Source of the DNA: Pseudomonas sp. Os17
GTDB lineage: Bacteria; Pseudomonadota; Gammaproteobacteria; Pseudomonadales; Pseudomonadaceae
DNA: 64,000 bases
Assembly: GCF_001547895.1 (NCBI RefSeq)
Contig: NZ_AP014627.1
Coordinates: 6,264,001 to 6,328,000 of the forward strand
Direction of reading: 5' to 3'
The notes below the pieces were generated by a model. That model was not told the DNA's origin, made no database searches, and worked only from the letters and a program-made list of their open reading frames with translations. This document shows, piece after piece, positions 35,390 through 42,249 of this stretch. The number at the start of each line of letters is the position of its first letter. Positions within the stretch are counted from its first letter, which is position 1. A program made the position numbers and the translations under genes.

Positions 35390-36544
35390 TCAATCGCTGA
35401 TCACATGGGGCAGGAAACGGCTGCTGTCCTTGGTGATCGGCGAGTTGTCTTCACGAATGCCAATCCCCGCCGGCTGATCGCCAATCACCCAACTGCCAAT
35501 CACCGTGTGGTTGCCGGCAAACACCGGCAGCGGGTGAAACCGCTGGCGGATGCACGGCCCGCCATAGGGCCCGGCCTCGATCAGGCGCTCACCGCCCTCG
35601 GTGCAGATTTCCACATTGGCGCCCTCTCGGGAAAAGAACGGCTTGCGCACCCAGCCCGGGCCCAGGCTGGCAGCGGGATCGTCGTCGATGAACGCCGGCA
35701 ACAGGTTCGGATGCCCCGCATGCCGCTCCCAGAGCAGGGCCAGCGCGCCCTTGTTGGAAAGAATCGCCTTCCACGGCGGCTCGACAAACTGCGTGCCGCT
35801 GCCGGCAAGCGCCGGGCCATAGGCTTCGGTGAACAGCTGTTCCCAGGGATAGAGCTTGAACAGGCTGTCGATGGGCATCTCCAGCAGGTCGACGAAACGC
35901 CCACCGGCATTCAGGCCGATGTCCTCGATATTGATCAGGCGCGTGCCCAGGCCCGCCTGACGGGCAATGTCGCGCAGGTATTCGACGGTGCCGCGATCCT
36001 CCAGCGAATCCCGCACCGAGGCGAAGTGCATCGGCGACTTGAAGCCGCCCTGGACAAAGGCCTGCAGCAGCTTGTCCTCGATGCTGTTGAACTGATCGCA
36101 GCCAGCCGGCAACTGCCCGCGCTGCAACTGCTGCTCAAGCCAGACGTACTGAAAGAAGCTCGCCTCATACAGCGACGTCGGCGTGTCGTAATTGGTCTCC
36201 AGCAGCTTGGCCGGGCCACTGCCGTCGTAGCACAGGTCCATGCGCCCGTAGAGATGGGGGTCGCCCTGCTTCCACGACTGGCGGATCAACTCGTGAAAGG
36301 CCCGGGGAATGGCCAGGCGCTCCAGCAACGCTTCGCTGTCCACCACTTCGGCCACCAGGGCCATGCACAGCTCGTGCAGTTCCTGGGTCGGGTCCTCCAG
36401 GTCGTCCTCGATCTGCCGCAGGCTGAAGCGGTAGTAGGCCGACTCGTCCCAGTACGGCTCGCCGTCGAAGGTGTGGAAGGCAAAGCCCAACTGCTGCGCC
36501 GTGGCCTGCCAATCCGCGCGAGGGGTGCTGGGAATGCGCTTCAA
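35390..36544 (-). CDS. Glutathionylspermidine synthase-like ATP-grasp protein (YjfC/YgiC)
   Basis: ATP-grasp enzyme of 384 residues related to the synthetase half of glutathionylspermidine synthase; it should join a carboxylate to an amine, but the true substrates are unknown. Motifs: DLCYDGSGPAKLLETNYDTP, NAGGRFVDLLEMPIDSLF, ILSNKGALALLW and VRKPFFSREGANVEI. The start is TTG 36544, overlapping the DUF1190 stop as TTGA. This gives MKRIPSTPRADW with GGAG upstream. A longer start at TTG 36559 would overlap more. Third gene of a DUF350-DUF1190-YjfC unit. Confidence 0.9.
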   Translation of the reverse strand: MKRIPSTPRADWQATAQQLGFAFHTFDGEPYWDESAYYRFSLRQIEDDLEDPTQELHELCMALVAEVVDSEALLERLAIPRAFHELIRQSWKQGDPHLYGRMDLCYDGSGPAKLLETNYDTPTSLYEASFFQYVWLEQQLQRGQLPAGCDQFNSIEDKLLQAFVQGGFKSPMHFASVRDSLEDRGTVEYLRDIARQAGLGTRLINIEDIGLNAGGRFVDLLEMPIDSLFKLYPWEQLFTEAYGPALAGSGTQFVEPPWKAILSNKGALALLWERHAGHPNLLPAFIDDDPAASLGPGWVRKPFFSREGANVEICTEGGERLIEAGPYGGPCIRQRFHPLPVFAGNHTVIGSWVIGDQPAGIGIREDNSPITKDSSRFLPHVISD

Positions 36545-37266
36545 GAACCGAAGCTCCAACTGCTGCGGCTGGAGGAACCGAAGCCGCCACGACTGACCAC
36601 TTCATGGGCACCGGCCAGGGGATTGCCGGCGCTGGTGAAGTGGTCCGGGCTGGAAATGCCGAAGCGTCCACCGTTGGCGCCGGAGAAGGTCTTGCCGGCC
36701 TCCACCTGCTGGCTGAGGGTGCTCAGTTGCGAGCCGCCCCGACCGTCACGCTCCTTGTACAGCGTCTCGCTGAAATAGCGCGGCTCGGGCGTGGAATCCA
36801 GGCCGATCCAGCGCCAGAAGCTGGAACCTGCGCGGGCGCCATAGGAGTGACCACCACCACCACCACCACCACCACCACCACTCGAACTGCTGGAGCTGGC
36901 CTGCTCGGGTTGTTCGTCCTCGGGCTGAACCGGCACCGTGCGCTGGGTGGTCAGGGCGAGGCCCTTGGCAATCGGCACGTAGGCGCGGTTGTCTCTGGAC
37001 ACCATGCAGTTGCCCGCGAAGAAGTCGTCTTCACAGCGTTGCAGGTCGAGATAACGCGGCGCTATCAGCTCTCCACGCTCGCGGGCATCATCGAAAGCGG
37101 CCTGGCAGATCGCGGACGGAACCTGTGCCAGTACGCAGTCGCGGACACTACTGAAATGCTGGGTCTGGCGCACTTCGCGGGTTGCCTGAGGCTGGCCGTC
37201 ACAGGCAACCAGGGCGAATGGCACACTGCCCAGCAGCACCAGGCGCACGCTTTTACTGCGTTTCAT
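36541..37266 (-). CDS. DUF1190 lipoprotein (YgiB/YjfM-like) with poly-Gly tract
   Basis: A 241-residue probable lipoprotein: LVLLGSVPFALVAC gives a lipobox with Cys near residue 22. The conserved DUF1190 core contains DCVLAQVPSAICQAAFDDA and CEDDFFAGNCMV, with paired Cys. Residues about 128-143 are a run of Ser then ten Gly encoded by a pure ACC repeat. The C-terminus is low complexity (GFGSSSRSSWSFGS). It is translationally coupled to the yjfC-like gene. Its cellular function is unknown. It is conserved beside YjfC-type ligases, so it may be that enzyme's substrate or partner. Confidence 0.88.
   Translation of the reverse strand: MKRSKSVRLVLLGSVPFALVACDGQPQATREVRQTQHFSSVRDCVLAQVPSAICQAAFDDARERGELIAPRYLDLQRCEDDFFAGNCMVSRDNRAYVPIAKGLALTTQRTVPVQPEDEQPEQASSSSSSGGGGGGGGGGHSYGARAGSSFWRWIGLDSTPEPRYFSETLYKERDGRGGSQLSTLSQQVEAGKTFSGANGGRFGISSPDHFTSAGNPLAGAHEVVSRGGFGSSSRSSWSFGS
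36850..36879. repeat. Trinucleotide microsatellite (ACC)10 inside the DUF1190 gene
   Basis: Ten uninterrupted ACC units on the plus strand, read as ten Gly codons on the minus strand. Slippage would change the Gly count without breaking the frame. Confidence 0.97.
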
Positions 37267-37276
37267 GCCGGCGCCC

Positions 37277-37705
37277 TCAGACCGATGGGGTCATGCAGGC
37301 CGCATTCAGCAGGCCGACACCGACAGACACCGCCGCCACCAGGATCGCCGCGGCGTTTTCCTGGTTGGCAATGCGCTGGGACAGGCCCTTGAGGGTCAGG
37401 CTGACCACCAGGAACGTGAGCAATTGCACCACCGCGGCGATGCCGGCCCAGAGCAGGAAATCGATGATCGAGATGGAATGGGAAATCGCGCTGGCCACCG
37501 GAATGGCAAAGCCCAGCAAGGCGCCGGACAGGGCGATGGAAGCGGCACTGTTGCCCTGGCGGATCAGGGCGAATTCGTTATAGGGGGTCAGGCGCGTGTA
37601 GATGAACGCGTAGAGGGCAAACACCAGGGCAGCGCCCAGCATGTAGAGCATGAAACCGAGCACCGCGTCGGCGGGCAGAGACATCTTCAGTGCATCCATG
37701 AACAT
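37277..37705 (-). CDS. DUF350 inner-membrane protein (YjfL-like)
   Basis: A 142-residue protein with four hydrophobic segments: AVLGFMLYMLGAALVFALYA, then SIALSGALLGFAIPVASAIS, FLLWAGIAAVVQLLTFLVV and AAAILVAAVSVGVGLLNAA. RLTPYNEFALIRQGNSA is typical of DUF350. The start is uncertain; ATG 37705 has AAGGAAG about 10 bases upstream. It lies 10 bases before the DUF1190 gene. The trio matches E. coli yjfL-yjfM-yjfC in domains and order. Confidence 0.88.
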   Translation of the reverse strand: MFMDALKMSLPADAVLGFMLYMLGAALVFALYAFIYTRLTPYNEFALIRQGNSAASIALSGALLGFAIPVASAISHSISIIDFLLWAGIAAVVQLLTFLVVSLTLKGLSQRIANQENAAAILVAAVSVGVGLLNAACMTPSV

Positions 37706-37866
37706 CGCGTTCAAGCTTCCTTGGAAAACGGGGCGCGAGATATAGCACAGGCCGGATGGGGCGAAAACTGCGCAAAGGTAAAGTTTCAGGGCTCGGGGGG
37801 AAGCTTCGACATCGAGCGCTCCGCCACCGATGGCCCCGACGCCGATCGCGCCGGGGCCGGGAGGCG

Positions 37867-38430
37867 TTACTGGTTCACGCCCCAGATGCCGCCCAGGCTT
37901 TGCAGCAGGGAACCGCCAACGCCCTGCTGGCCCAGGTACTGCAGGATCAGCGGCGCAAACTGGCCGATCATGCCGCTGTCCATGCCCAGGGCGCCAAAGG
38001 CGTTGTTCAGGTCTTGGGTGTCCTTGACGTTGCCCAGGGCGCTGCCCAGGCCGGCGCTGTTGCCGGAAGACTGGCCGAGCAGGCCGCTCAAGGCGCCCAG
38101 GCTGCCCAGGGCGTTGCTGCCCGAGAGCTGGTCCAGGCCCGGTACGCTTTGGCTCAGTTGCGAATAGTCGGTGCTGCTGAGTTGATTCTTCGCCAGGCCG
38201 AGCATGGCGCCGGTGCCACCGATGGCCTGCTCAGGGGTGACATTGAGTTGCGCCAGGGTGCCCAGCAGGCCGGCGGTCTGGGAAGTCGGCGCGGCGGCAG
38301 CGGCCTTGTCGCCGCCCTGCATGCCGGCAATGGCGTTGGCCGCATCGCTCAAGCTGAAACCGCCGGCCAACGCCGAACCGGCTGCCAGGGTCATCAGGGT
38401 AGCCAAAGCAAAACCGCGTGGAATATTCAT
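37867..38430 (-). CDS. Exported DUF2780 protein
   Basis: A 187-residue protein with a signal peptide (IPRGFALATLMTLAAGSALA). The mature part is Gly-, Leu-, Ser- and Gln-rich with repeated short helices (LLGTLAQLNVTPEQAIGGTG, GALSGLLGQSSGNSAGLG), as in the VcgC/VcgE-like DUF2780 family of unknown function. GAGG lies 8 bases before ATG 38430. It is divergent from an ECF sigma gene 281 bases away, which could control it; I could not find a clear ECF promoter. Confidence 0.85.
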   Translation of the reverse strand: MNIPRGFALATLMTLAAGSALAGGFSLSDAANAIAGMQGGDKAAAAAPTSQTAGLLGTLAQLNVTPEQAIGGTGAMLGLAKNQLSSTDYSQLSQSVPGLDQLSGSNALGSLGALSGLLGQSSGNSAGLGSALGNVKDTQDLNNAFGALGMDSGMIGQFAPLILQYLGQQGVGGSLLQSLGGIWGVNQ

Positions 38431-38711
38431 CGAAACAACCTCATGGGGCGGGAAACCGTCCGGACTCGGGCGGCGGGAAACCAGTGTTTTGACTGAAACC
38501 CCAGGCGAATGTTCCAGCGCCTGCCCTGCCGTCCGGCGCCTGCATCCAGCTGCGCTGCTGCTGCGTATATCGTCCACAAGCGCCACCTTCGGGCTCCGGC
38601 ATGAGGCAGCAGGACGTGAATGGAACAACCACCCACCCTGGACTAATCTCTGGCTGCGTCAGTCGGCGCTTGTCGCTGGCCCTTGTCCCAGTTCCTGTCA
38701 GGAGAATCGCC

Positions 38712-39260
38712 ATCTCGAGCCTCGACACCGATCAGCTGCGGCACCTGCTGGCCCAGTGTTCACTGGGTGATCGCCGGGCCTTCGAAACCCTCTATCGCAT
38801 GGTTGCCCCGCGCCTGCATGGCGTCGCCCTGCGCTTCATGGGCCGTCGCGATCTGGCCGAGGAAGTGCTGCAGGAAAGCTTCGTGCGCATCTGGAACAAC
38901 GCCGTGCGCTACCAGCCGCACCTGTCCGCGCCCCTGACCTGGATGGTCAACATCACCCGCAACCAGGCCATCGACCAGTTGCGCAAACAGCGCGAACGGC
39001 CCCTGGGCGAACTCGAAGAACAACAGCTGGAGGATCAAAGCCCTTCGGCCCACGACCAACTGGACAGCGCCCGCGCCGCCCGGGCCCTGAACCGCTGCCT
39101 GGACAGCCTCGACGGCATGCAGCGCCAATCCATTACCGTGGCCTACTTCCAGGGCCTGTCCTGCTCGGAGCTGGCCGAACACCTGGCCGCGCCCCTGGGC
39201 TCGGTCAAATCCTGGATTCGTCGGGGCATGGAACGCCTGCGCCGGTGCCTTGAATCATGA
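38712..39260 (+). CDS. ECF sigma factor (RskA-partner type), probable AUC start
   Basis: A 182-residue sigma factor. Region 2 is AFETLYRMVAPRLHGVALRF with RDLAEEVLQESFVRIW; region 4 has MQRQSITVAYFQGLSCSELA and LGSVKSWIRRGMERLR. The conserved N-terminus begins at SSLDTDQLRHLLAQ. A perfect AGGAG (38700-38704) lies 7 bases before an ATC codon at 38712 and no ATG, GTG or TTG stands there. The only upstream in-frame starts (TTG near 38667, ATG 38601) lack ribosome-binding sites. It overlaps the anti-sigma gene by ATGA. Confidence 0.85.
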   Translation: MSSLDTDQLRHLLAQCSLGDRRAFETLYRMVAPRLHGVALRFMGRRDLAEEVLQESFVRIWNNAVRYQPHLSAPLTWMVNITRNQAIDQLRKQRERPLGELEEQQLEDQSPSAHDQLDSARAARALNRCLDSLDGMQRQSITVAYFQGLSCSELAEHLAAPLGSVKSWIRRGMERLRRCLES

Positions 39261-39931
39261 ACTATCGAACCCCTGAACGCCGCCGCGCCCTGGCCGCCGA
39301 CTACGCCATCGGCCTGATGCAGGGCGCCGCCCGCCGGCGCTTCGAAATGCTCCTGCTGGACGACGCCGCCCTGCGCGAAGAACTGGCGCAGTGGCAGGAA
39401 AGCCTCGCCAGCCTGACCGAAGCCCTGCCTGAAGCGGCGGTGCCGGAACGGGTCTGGGCGGGCATCCAGGCACGCATCGAACCGCAAGTGCTGCACGTAC
39501 CGCAGAAGAAACCGCTGTGGATGCGCCTGCGCCTGGCGCTTGCCGCCTGCGCCGTGCTGGCGACCCTGTACATCGGCTTTATCCAGCAGAGCGACCAGGT
39601 GCGCTACAGCGCCACCCTGCTCAGCGCCGACCAGCAACCGGCCCTGCGGATCAAGGCCCACGCCCAGTACCTGCAAGTCGAACCCCTGACCCTGGCCGCC
39701 ATCGGCCTGGACCGCAGCCTGGAACTCTGGGCGATCCCTGCCGACGGCCAGCCGATTTCCCTCGGCGTGGTGCCGGTCGGCGGCCAAGGCAAGATCAACC
39801 TGAGCCCGGCCCAGCGCGCCCTGCTCGATACGCCGATTGCCCTGGCGGTAAGCCTTGAGCCCCACGGCGGCTCGCCCACCGGCCAACCCACCGGACCGGT
39901 GCTGTACCAGGGCCAACTGGCCTCGCTGTAA
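39257..39931 (+). CDS. RskA-type anti-sigma factor
   Basis: A 224-residue regulator. The N-terminal cytosolic part (LAADYAIGLMQGAARRRFEM) should clamp the sigma factor. There is one membrane segment near residues 93-110 (LRLALAACAVLATLYIGF), and the C-terminal periplasmic RskA/DUF2337 domain has LELWAIPADGQPISLGVVP and LAVSLEPHGGSPTGQPTGPV. It is translationally coupled to the sigma gene. The signal it senses is not known; related pairs respond to redox or membrane stress. Confidence 0.88.
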   Translation: MNYRTPERRRALAADYAIGLMQGAARRRFEMLLLDDAALREELAQWQESLASLTEALPEAAVPERVWAGIQARIEPQVLHVPQKKPLWMRLRLALAACAVLATLYIGFIQQSDQVRYSATLLSADQQPALRIKAHAQYLQVEPLTLAAIGLDRSLELWAIPADGQPISLGVVPVGGQGKINLSPAQRALLDTPIALAVSLEPHGGSPTGQPTGPVLYQGQLASL

Positions 39932-39945
39932 CAGGCACCTGGTGG

Positions 39946-39970
39946 CGTAGGAGCGGGCTTGCCCGCGAAC
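39946..39970. repeat. Single REP element
   Basis: One REP core (GTAGGAGCGGGCTTGCCCGC) in the 150-base gap after the anti-sigma gene. Confidence 0.8.
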
Positions 39971-40081
39971 GCCGTCAGGGTAAACTCCGCGCCCAGGCCC
40001 CCCGCTGCCTCCTTGCAGGCAGGCCCTTGCCTGCCATGCAAGCCCCCGCCTCGCCTGGCGCCATCCACCGAACAGACTCTT

Positions 40082-40645
40082 ATGAAAGCTGCGCTCTACA
40101 GCGGCCTGCTGCTGGCCCTGGCAATCACCGTCTTGCTCTGGCGAATCGGCACCCCGGTTGATAGCAGCCAATGCGCCAACACGGCCCCGGGCCCCCTGAC
40201 CGGCTTTATCCGCCAGCACTTCAGCGACCGCCAGGGAGCCGACTGGCGCGACGACGGCAGCGCCTTGGGCATTCTTGGCGTTGCCGAGGCCCAGCCGTTC
40301 GCCCGCCAACCCGAGCGTTACTACTGCGAAGCCCTGAACCTGCTGCAGGACCCACAGCGAACCCAGACGGAAAAGGTGCATACCACGGCCCTGATGCTGT
40401 CCCTGCCCCTCGATTACTACCTGGACCTCATGGACCGCAGCCACCAGCTGTATCAGCGCGGGGCCATGGACCGCCCCGTCCTGACCCTGGTGCTGATACC
40501 AAGAGGCACGGCGCTGAACTACTGGTGGCTGCCCCAGTGGCGCTCACGCTTCCAGCGGGATGCGCCAGGCATCCTGGCCGAGACCGACATAAAGGAAATC
40601 CTGAGAGGCGAACACTGGTTCGACTACCCGGGCAGGGGCTATTGA
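40082..40645 (+). CDS. Membrane-anchored protein of unknown function, 187 aa
   Basis: One N-terminal hydrophobic segment (AALYSGLLLALAITVLLWRI), either an uncleaved signal or an anchor, then a soluble domain rich in aromatics and Arg/Asp. It contains two Cys (SSQCANTA and ERYYCEAL) that could form a disulphide in the periplasm. I recognise no family. ATG 40082 is where hydrophobic sequence begins; upstream frame residues are REP-derived. A strong terminator follows. Confidence 0.7.
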   Translation: MKAALYSGLLLALAITVLLWRIGTPVDSSQCANTAPGPLTGFIRQHFSDRQGADWRDDGSALGILGVAEAQPFARQPERYYCEALNLLQDPQRTQTEKVHTTALMLSLPLDYYLDLMDRSHQLYQRGAMDRPVLTLVLIPRGTALNYWWLPQWRSRFQRDAPGILAETDIKEILRGEHWFDYPGRGY

Positions 40646-40668
40646 TCGAGTCGGGTTCGCAGGCAACG

Positions 40669-40694
40669 AAAAGCCCGCCAATGGGCGGGCTTTT
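40669..40694. terminator. Bidirectional terminator
   Basis: An 11-base arm AAAAGCCCGCC (40669-40679) pairs with GGCGGGCTTTT (40684-40694), with a 4-base loop. It separates the 187-aa gene (+) from the toxin-antitoxin pair (-). Confidence 0.9.
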
Positions 40695-40707
40695 CAGTCG
40701 GTATGAA

Positions 40708-41022
40708 CTATCTGAACAACTCGGCATGGCTGCCAAGATCGACAAAGGTCACCAGCCCGGCTCGGGCCACGTCATAAATCAGCAGAAAATCGCCACCGAT
40801 ATGACACTCCCTGAAACCGTCCCACTCCCCCTTCAGCGCATGATCGAGGTACTGGGCCGGTAGTGGCTCCCCCAGGAACAGCAGCACCATGACCTTGCGC
40901 ACTTCGTGCATATCGCGACGCCCCGCGCGCTGGTAGCGCTCCCATGACTTCTTGAACTCTGCTGTTTGCGCGCACTGCCTGGGCAGGTCAGCGCGCTTTT
41001 GCTTCTTCTCCGGCTTCGCCAT
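40708..41022 (-). CDS. YafQ-family toxin (RelE superfamily mRNA interferase)
   Basis: A 104-residue basic protein predicted to cut mRNA on the ribosome. It has the YafQ pattern: TAEFKKSWERYQRAGR, LPAQYLDHALKGEWDGFRECHI, DFLLIYDV and FVDLGSHAELF, with the catalytic-type His residues (DHAL, ECHI, SHAELF) all present. ATG 41022 is preferred because GAGGG lies 6 bases before it. It starts 35 bases before the antitoxin gene ends, so the two are coupled. Confidence 0.9.
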   Translation of the reverse strand: MAKPEKKQKRADLPRQCAQTAEFKKSWERYQRAGRRDMHEVRKVMVLLFLGEPLPAQYLDHALKGEWDGFRECHIGGDFLLIYDVARAGLVTFVDLGSHAELFR

Positions 41023-41278
41023 CAGCATCCCTCAACATCTCGTCGATCGAATCGTACTGACGTCGAATCTCACGCGCCTGCGCCATGGCACGAGCGGTTT
41101 TCTCCGATGGGACACGCACTTCGAAAGGCAGTCCCTGCACGGCCACAACCTGACGCAGGAACAGGCGCATGGCCTCACTGAGGCTCAGCCCGCAGGCTTC
41201 CAGCACAGCAGTAGCACTCACCTTCAAGTCCTCGTCTATGCGGCAACGCACATCAGTGGTTTTCAGTAATGCAGCCAA
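40988..41278 (-). CDS. RelB/DinJ-family antitoxin
   Basis: A 96-residue antitoxin. The N-terminal ribbon-helix-helix (TTDVRCRIDEDLKVSATAVL, then GLSLSEAMRLFLRQVV) binds DNA and dimerises. The C-terminal tail (DSIDEMLRDADGEAGEEAK) should wrap the toxin. The start is TTG 41278 with GAGGTG upstream; no ATG fits. The palindrome GTAGCTAC (41302-41309) just upstream may be part of the autoregulatory operator. Confidence 0.9.
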   Translation of the reverse strand: MAALLKTTDVRCRIDEDLKVSATAVLEACGLSLSEAMRLFLRQVVAVQGLPFEVRVPSEKTARAMAQAREIRRQYDSIDEMLRDADGEAGEEAKAR

Positions 41279-41470
41279 GGTATCACCTCTATTAGTTATT
41301 TGTAGCTACGTTGTGGCCACGAAATGCATTCTGGGAGCTTTGCCTTTTTCGGTCAACCGATTTCAGTGGACCCGACTCGTGAACAGGACCTCGTGCACGT
41401 TCAGCGACGCCACAGCAGACGAAACCTCCTGCAAGACATCCACCCCCCAACGCCTTGCCGCCCCTGCGCC

Positions 41471-41667
41471 GGCGGCTTATAGTCCGCCGGTCGCCGAGAT
41501 GGCGACCGGGTTTGGCGACCCGTCAGATACAAGGCGTACACGGTTTCCGCGCACAGTGGAAAACGTGAGCGCATGCGCATCCGTTGCTTTATGGCAGCTG
41601 TGCGCGGGAGACCTTCGGGTCTGCCGGGTTCTTGTGTCTCCGGTTCGCCAACCTGCGTACAGCTGCC
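41471..41667 (+). ncRNA. Candidate structured leader RNA of the DUF3077 gene
   Basis: The 451-base gap after the antitoxin promoter holds nested inverted repeats: GGCGG/CCGCC (41471/41484), GGTCGCC/GGCGACC (41489/41501) with a second competing GGCGACC at 41514, and a perfect 9-bp closing helix GGCAGCTGT/ACAGCTGCC (41593/41659). Inside the last are GGAGAC/GTCTCC (41607/41636) and an exclusive alternative, GACC-TTCG-GGTC (41610-41621). It ends 63 bases before the start codon. I have no family name for it, but believe similar leaders precede other short DUF3077-type genes in pseudomonads. Confidence 0.55.
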
Positions 41668-41729
41668 ACCCAATGCTTGGCGACAAATGAGTGGCGGCAT
41701 TCAGGAAGACGACACAGGAGTGTTATCGA

Positions 41730-42002
41730 ATGAACCGTTACATGCCGATCACCGGCCACGACTGCAACATTCCCTCTCTACTGATCGATACCCAGGCGCC
41801 GCTGGATGTGCTCCATGAAGCCGCCGCCTTCCGTATCCGCGCCGTGACCCAGGTGCTGGAGCAACTGGCCTTGAGCGATGCGCTGGGCAAGGACCCGGTA
41901 CTGGCCCAGGAGTTGGCCCAGCTCTGCGCCATTCCCCTGCGCGATGGCTGCGACCTGATGGATGTGCTGGGACGGCGCTTGCGCGCCACGCTGATCGCCT
42001 GA
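41730..42002 (+). CDS. DUF3077 small protein
   Basis: A 90-residue cytosolic protein with the DUF3077 core: LDVLHEAAAFRIRAVTQVLE and CDLMDVLGRRLRATLI, mostly helical, no membrane segment. The family is nearly confined to pseudomonads and has no known function. ATG 41730 has AGGAG 9 bases upstream. It stands alone behind the structured leader described at 41471-41667, which suggests post-transcriptional control. Confidence 0.82.
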   Translation: MNRYMPITGHDCNIPSLLIDTQAPLDVLHEAAAFRIRAVTQVLEQLALSDALGKDPVLAQELAQLCAIPLRDGCDLMDVLGRRLRATLIA

Positions 42003-42016
42003 CTGCAACCGCTGGA

Positions 42017-42171
42017 TGTGGCGAGGGAGCTTGCTCCCGCTGGGGTGCGCAGCGCCCCCGGTAGCGTCTACGCGGTGAGCCTGACAAGCCACGCCAGTAG
42101 GTTTTACGACCGCTACGCGCCGGGGCGCCGGCCGGCCGGCCGGCCGAGCGGGAGCTTGCTCCCTCGCCACA
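42017..42171. repeat. Inverted repeat pair, GTGGCGAGGGAGCTTGCTCC family
   Basis: GTGGCGAGGGAGCTTGCTCC at 42017 and its complement, ending in CTCGCCAC near 42170, enclose 110 bases with a (CCGG)n run at 42130-42145. Same family as at 23063-23183. It is probably a non-autonomous intergenic element. Confidence 0.85.
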
Positions 42172-42172
42172 G

Positions 42173-42212
42173 AAAAAACGCCGCGTTCTCGGCAAGAGAA
42201 GGCGGCGTTTTT
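42173..42212 (-). terminator. Terminator of fdhA and the sox operon
   Basis: CGCCGC-g-TTCTC pairs with GAGAA-g-GCGGCG. Six A precede the stem on the plus strand, giving a T-run on the minus strand, and five T lie on the other side. It lies 37 bases after the fdhA stop. Confidence 0.85.
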
Positions 42213-42249
42213 CGTTATCGGCAGGCTTCAAGCCAAAGGCTGACGGTCC

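Noticed and set aside
41477..41686. Minus-strand open frame of 69 codons in the DUF3077 leader
   Set aside because: Such frames are often annotated, but the interval is dominated by nested palindromes, has no ribosome-binding site, and is better explained as structured RNA.
42121..42150. (CCGG)n run as a regulatory element
   Set aside because: It lies inside the spacer of an intergenic inverted-repeat element; simple GC-rich expansion is enough to explain it.
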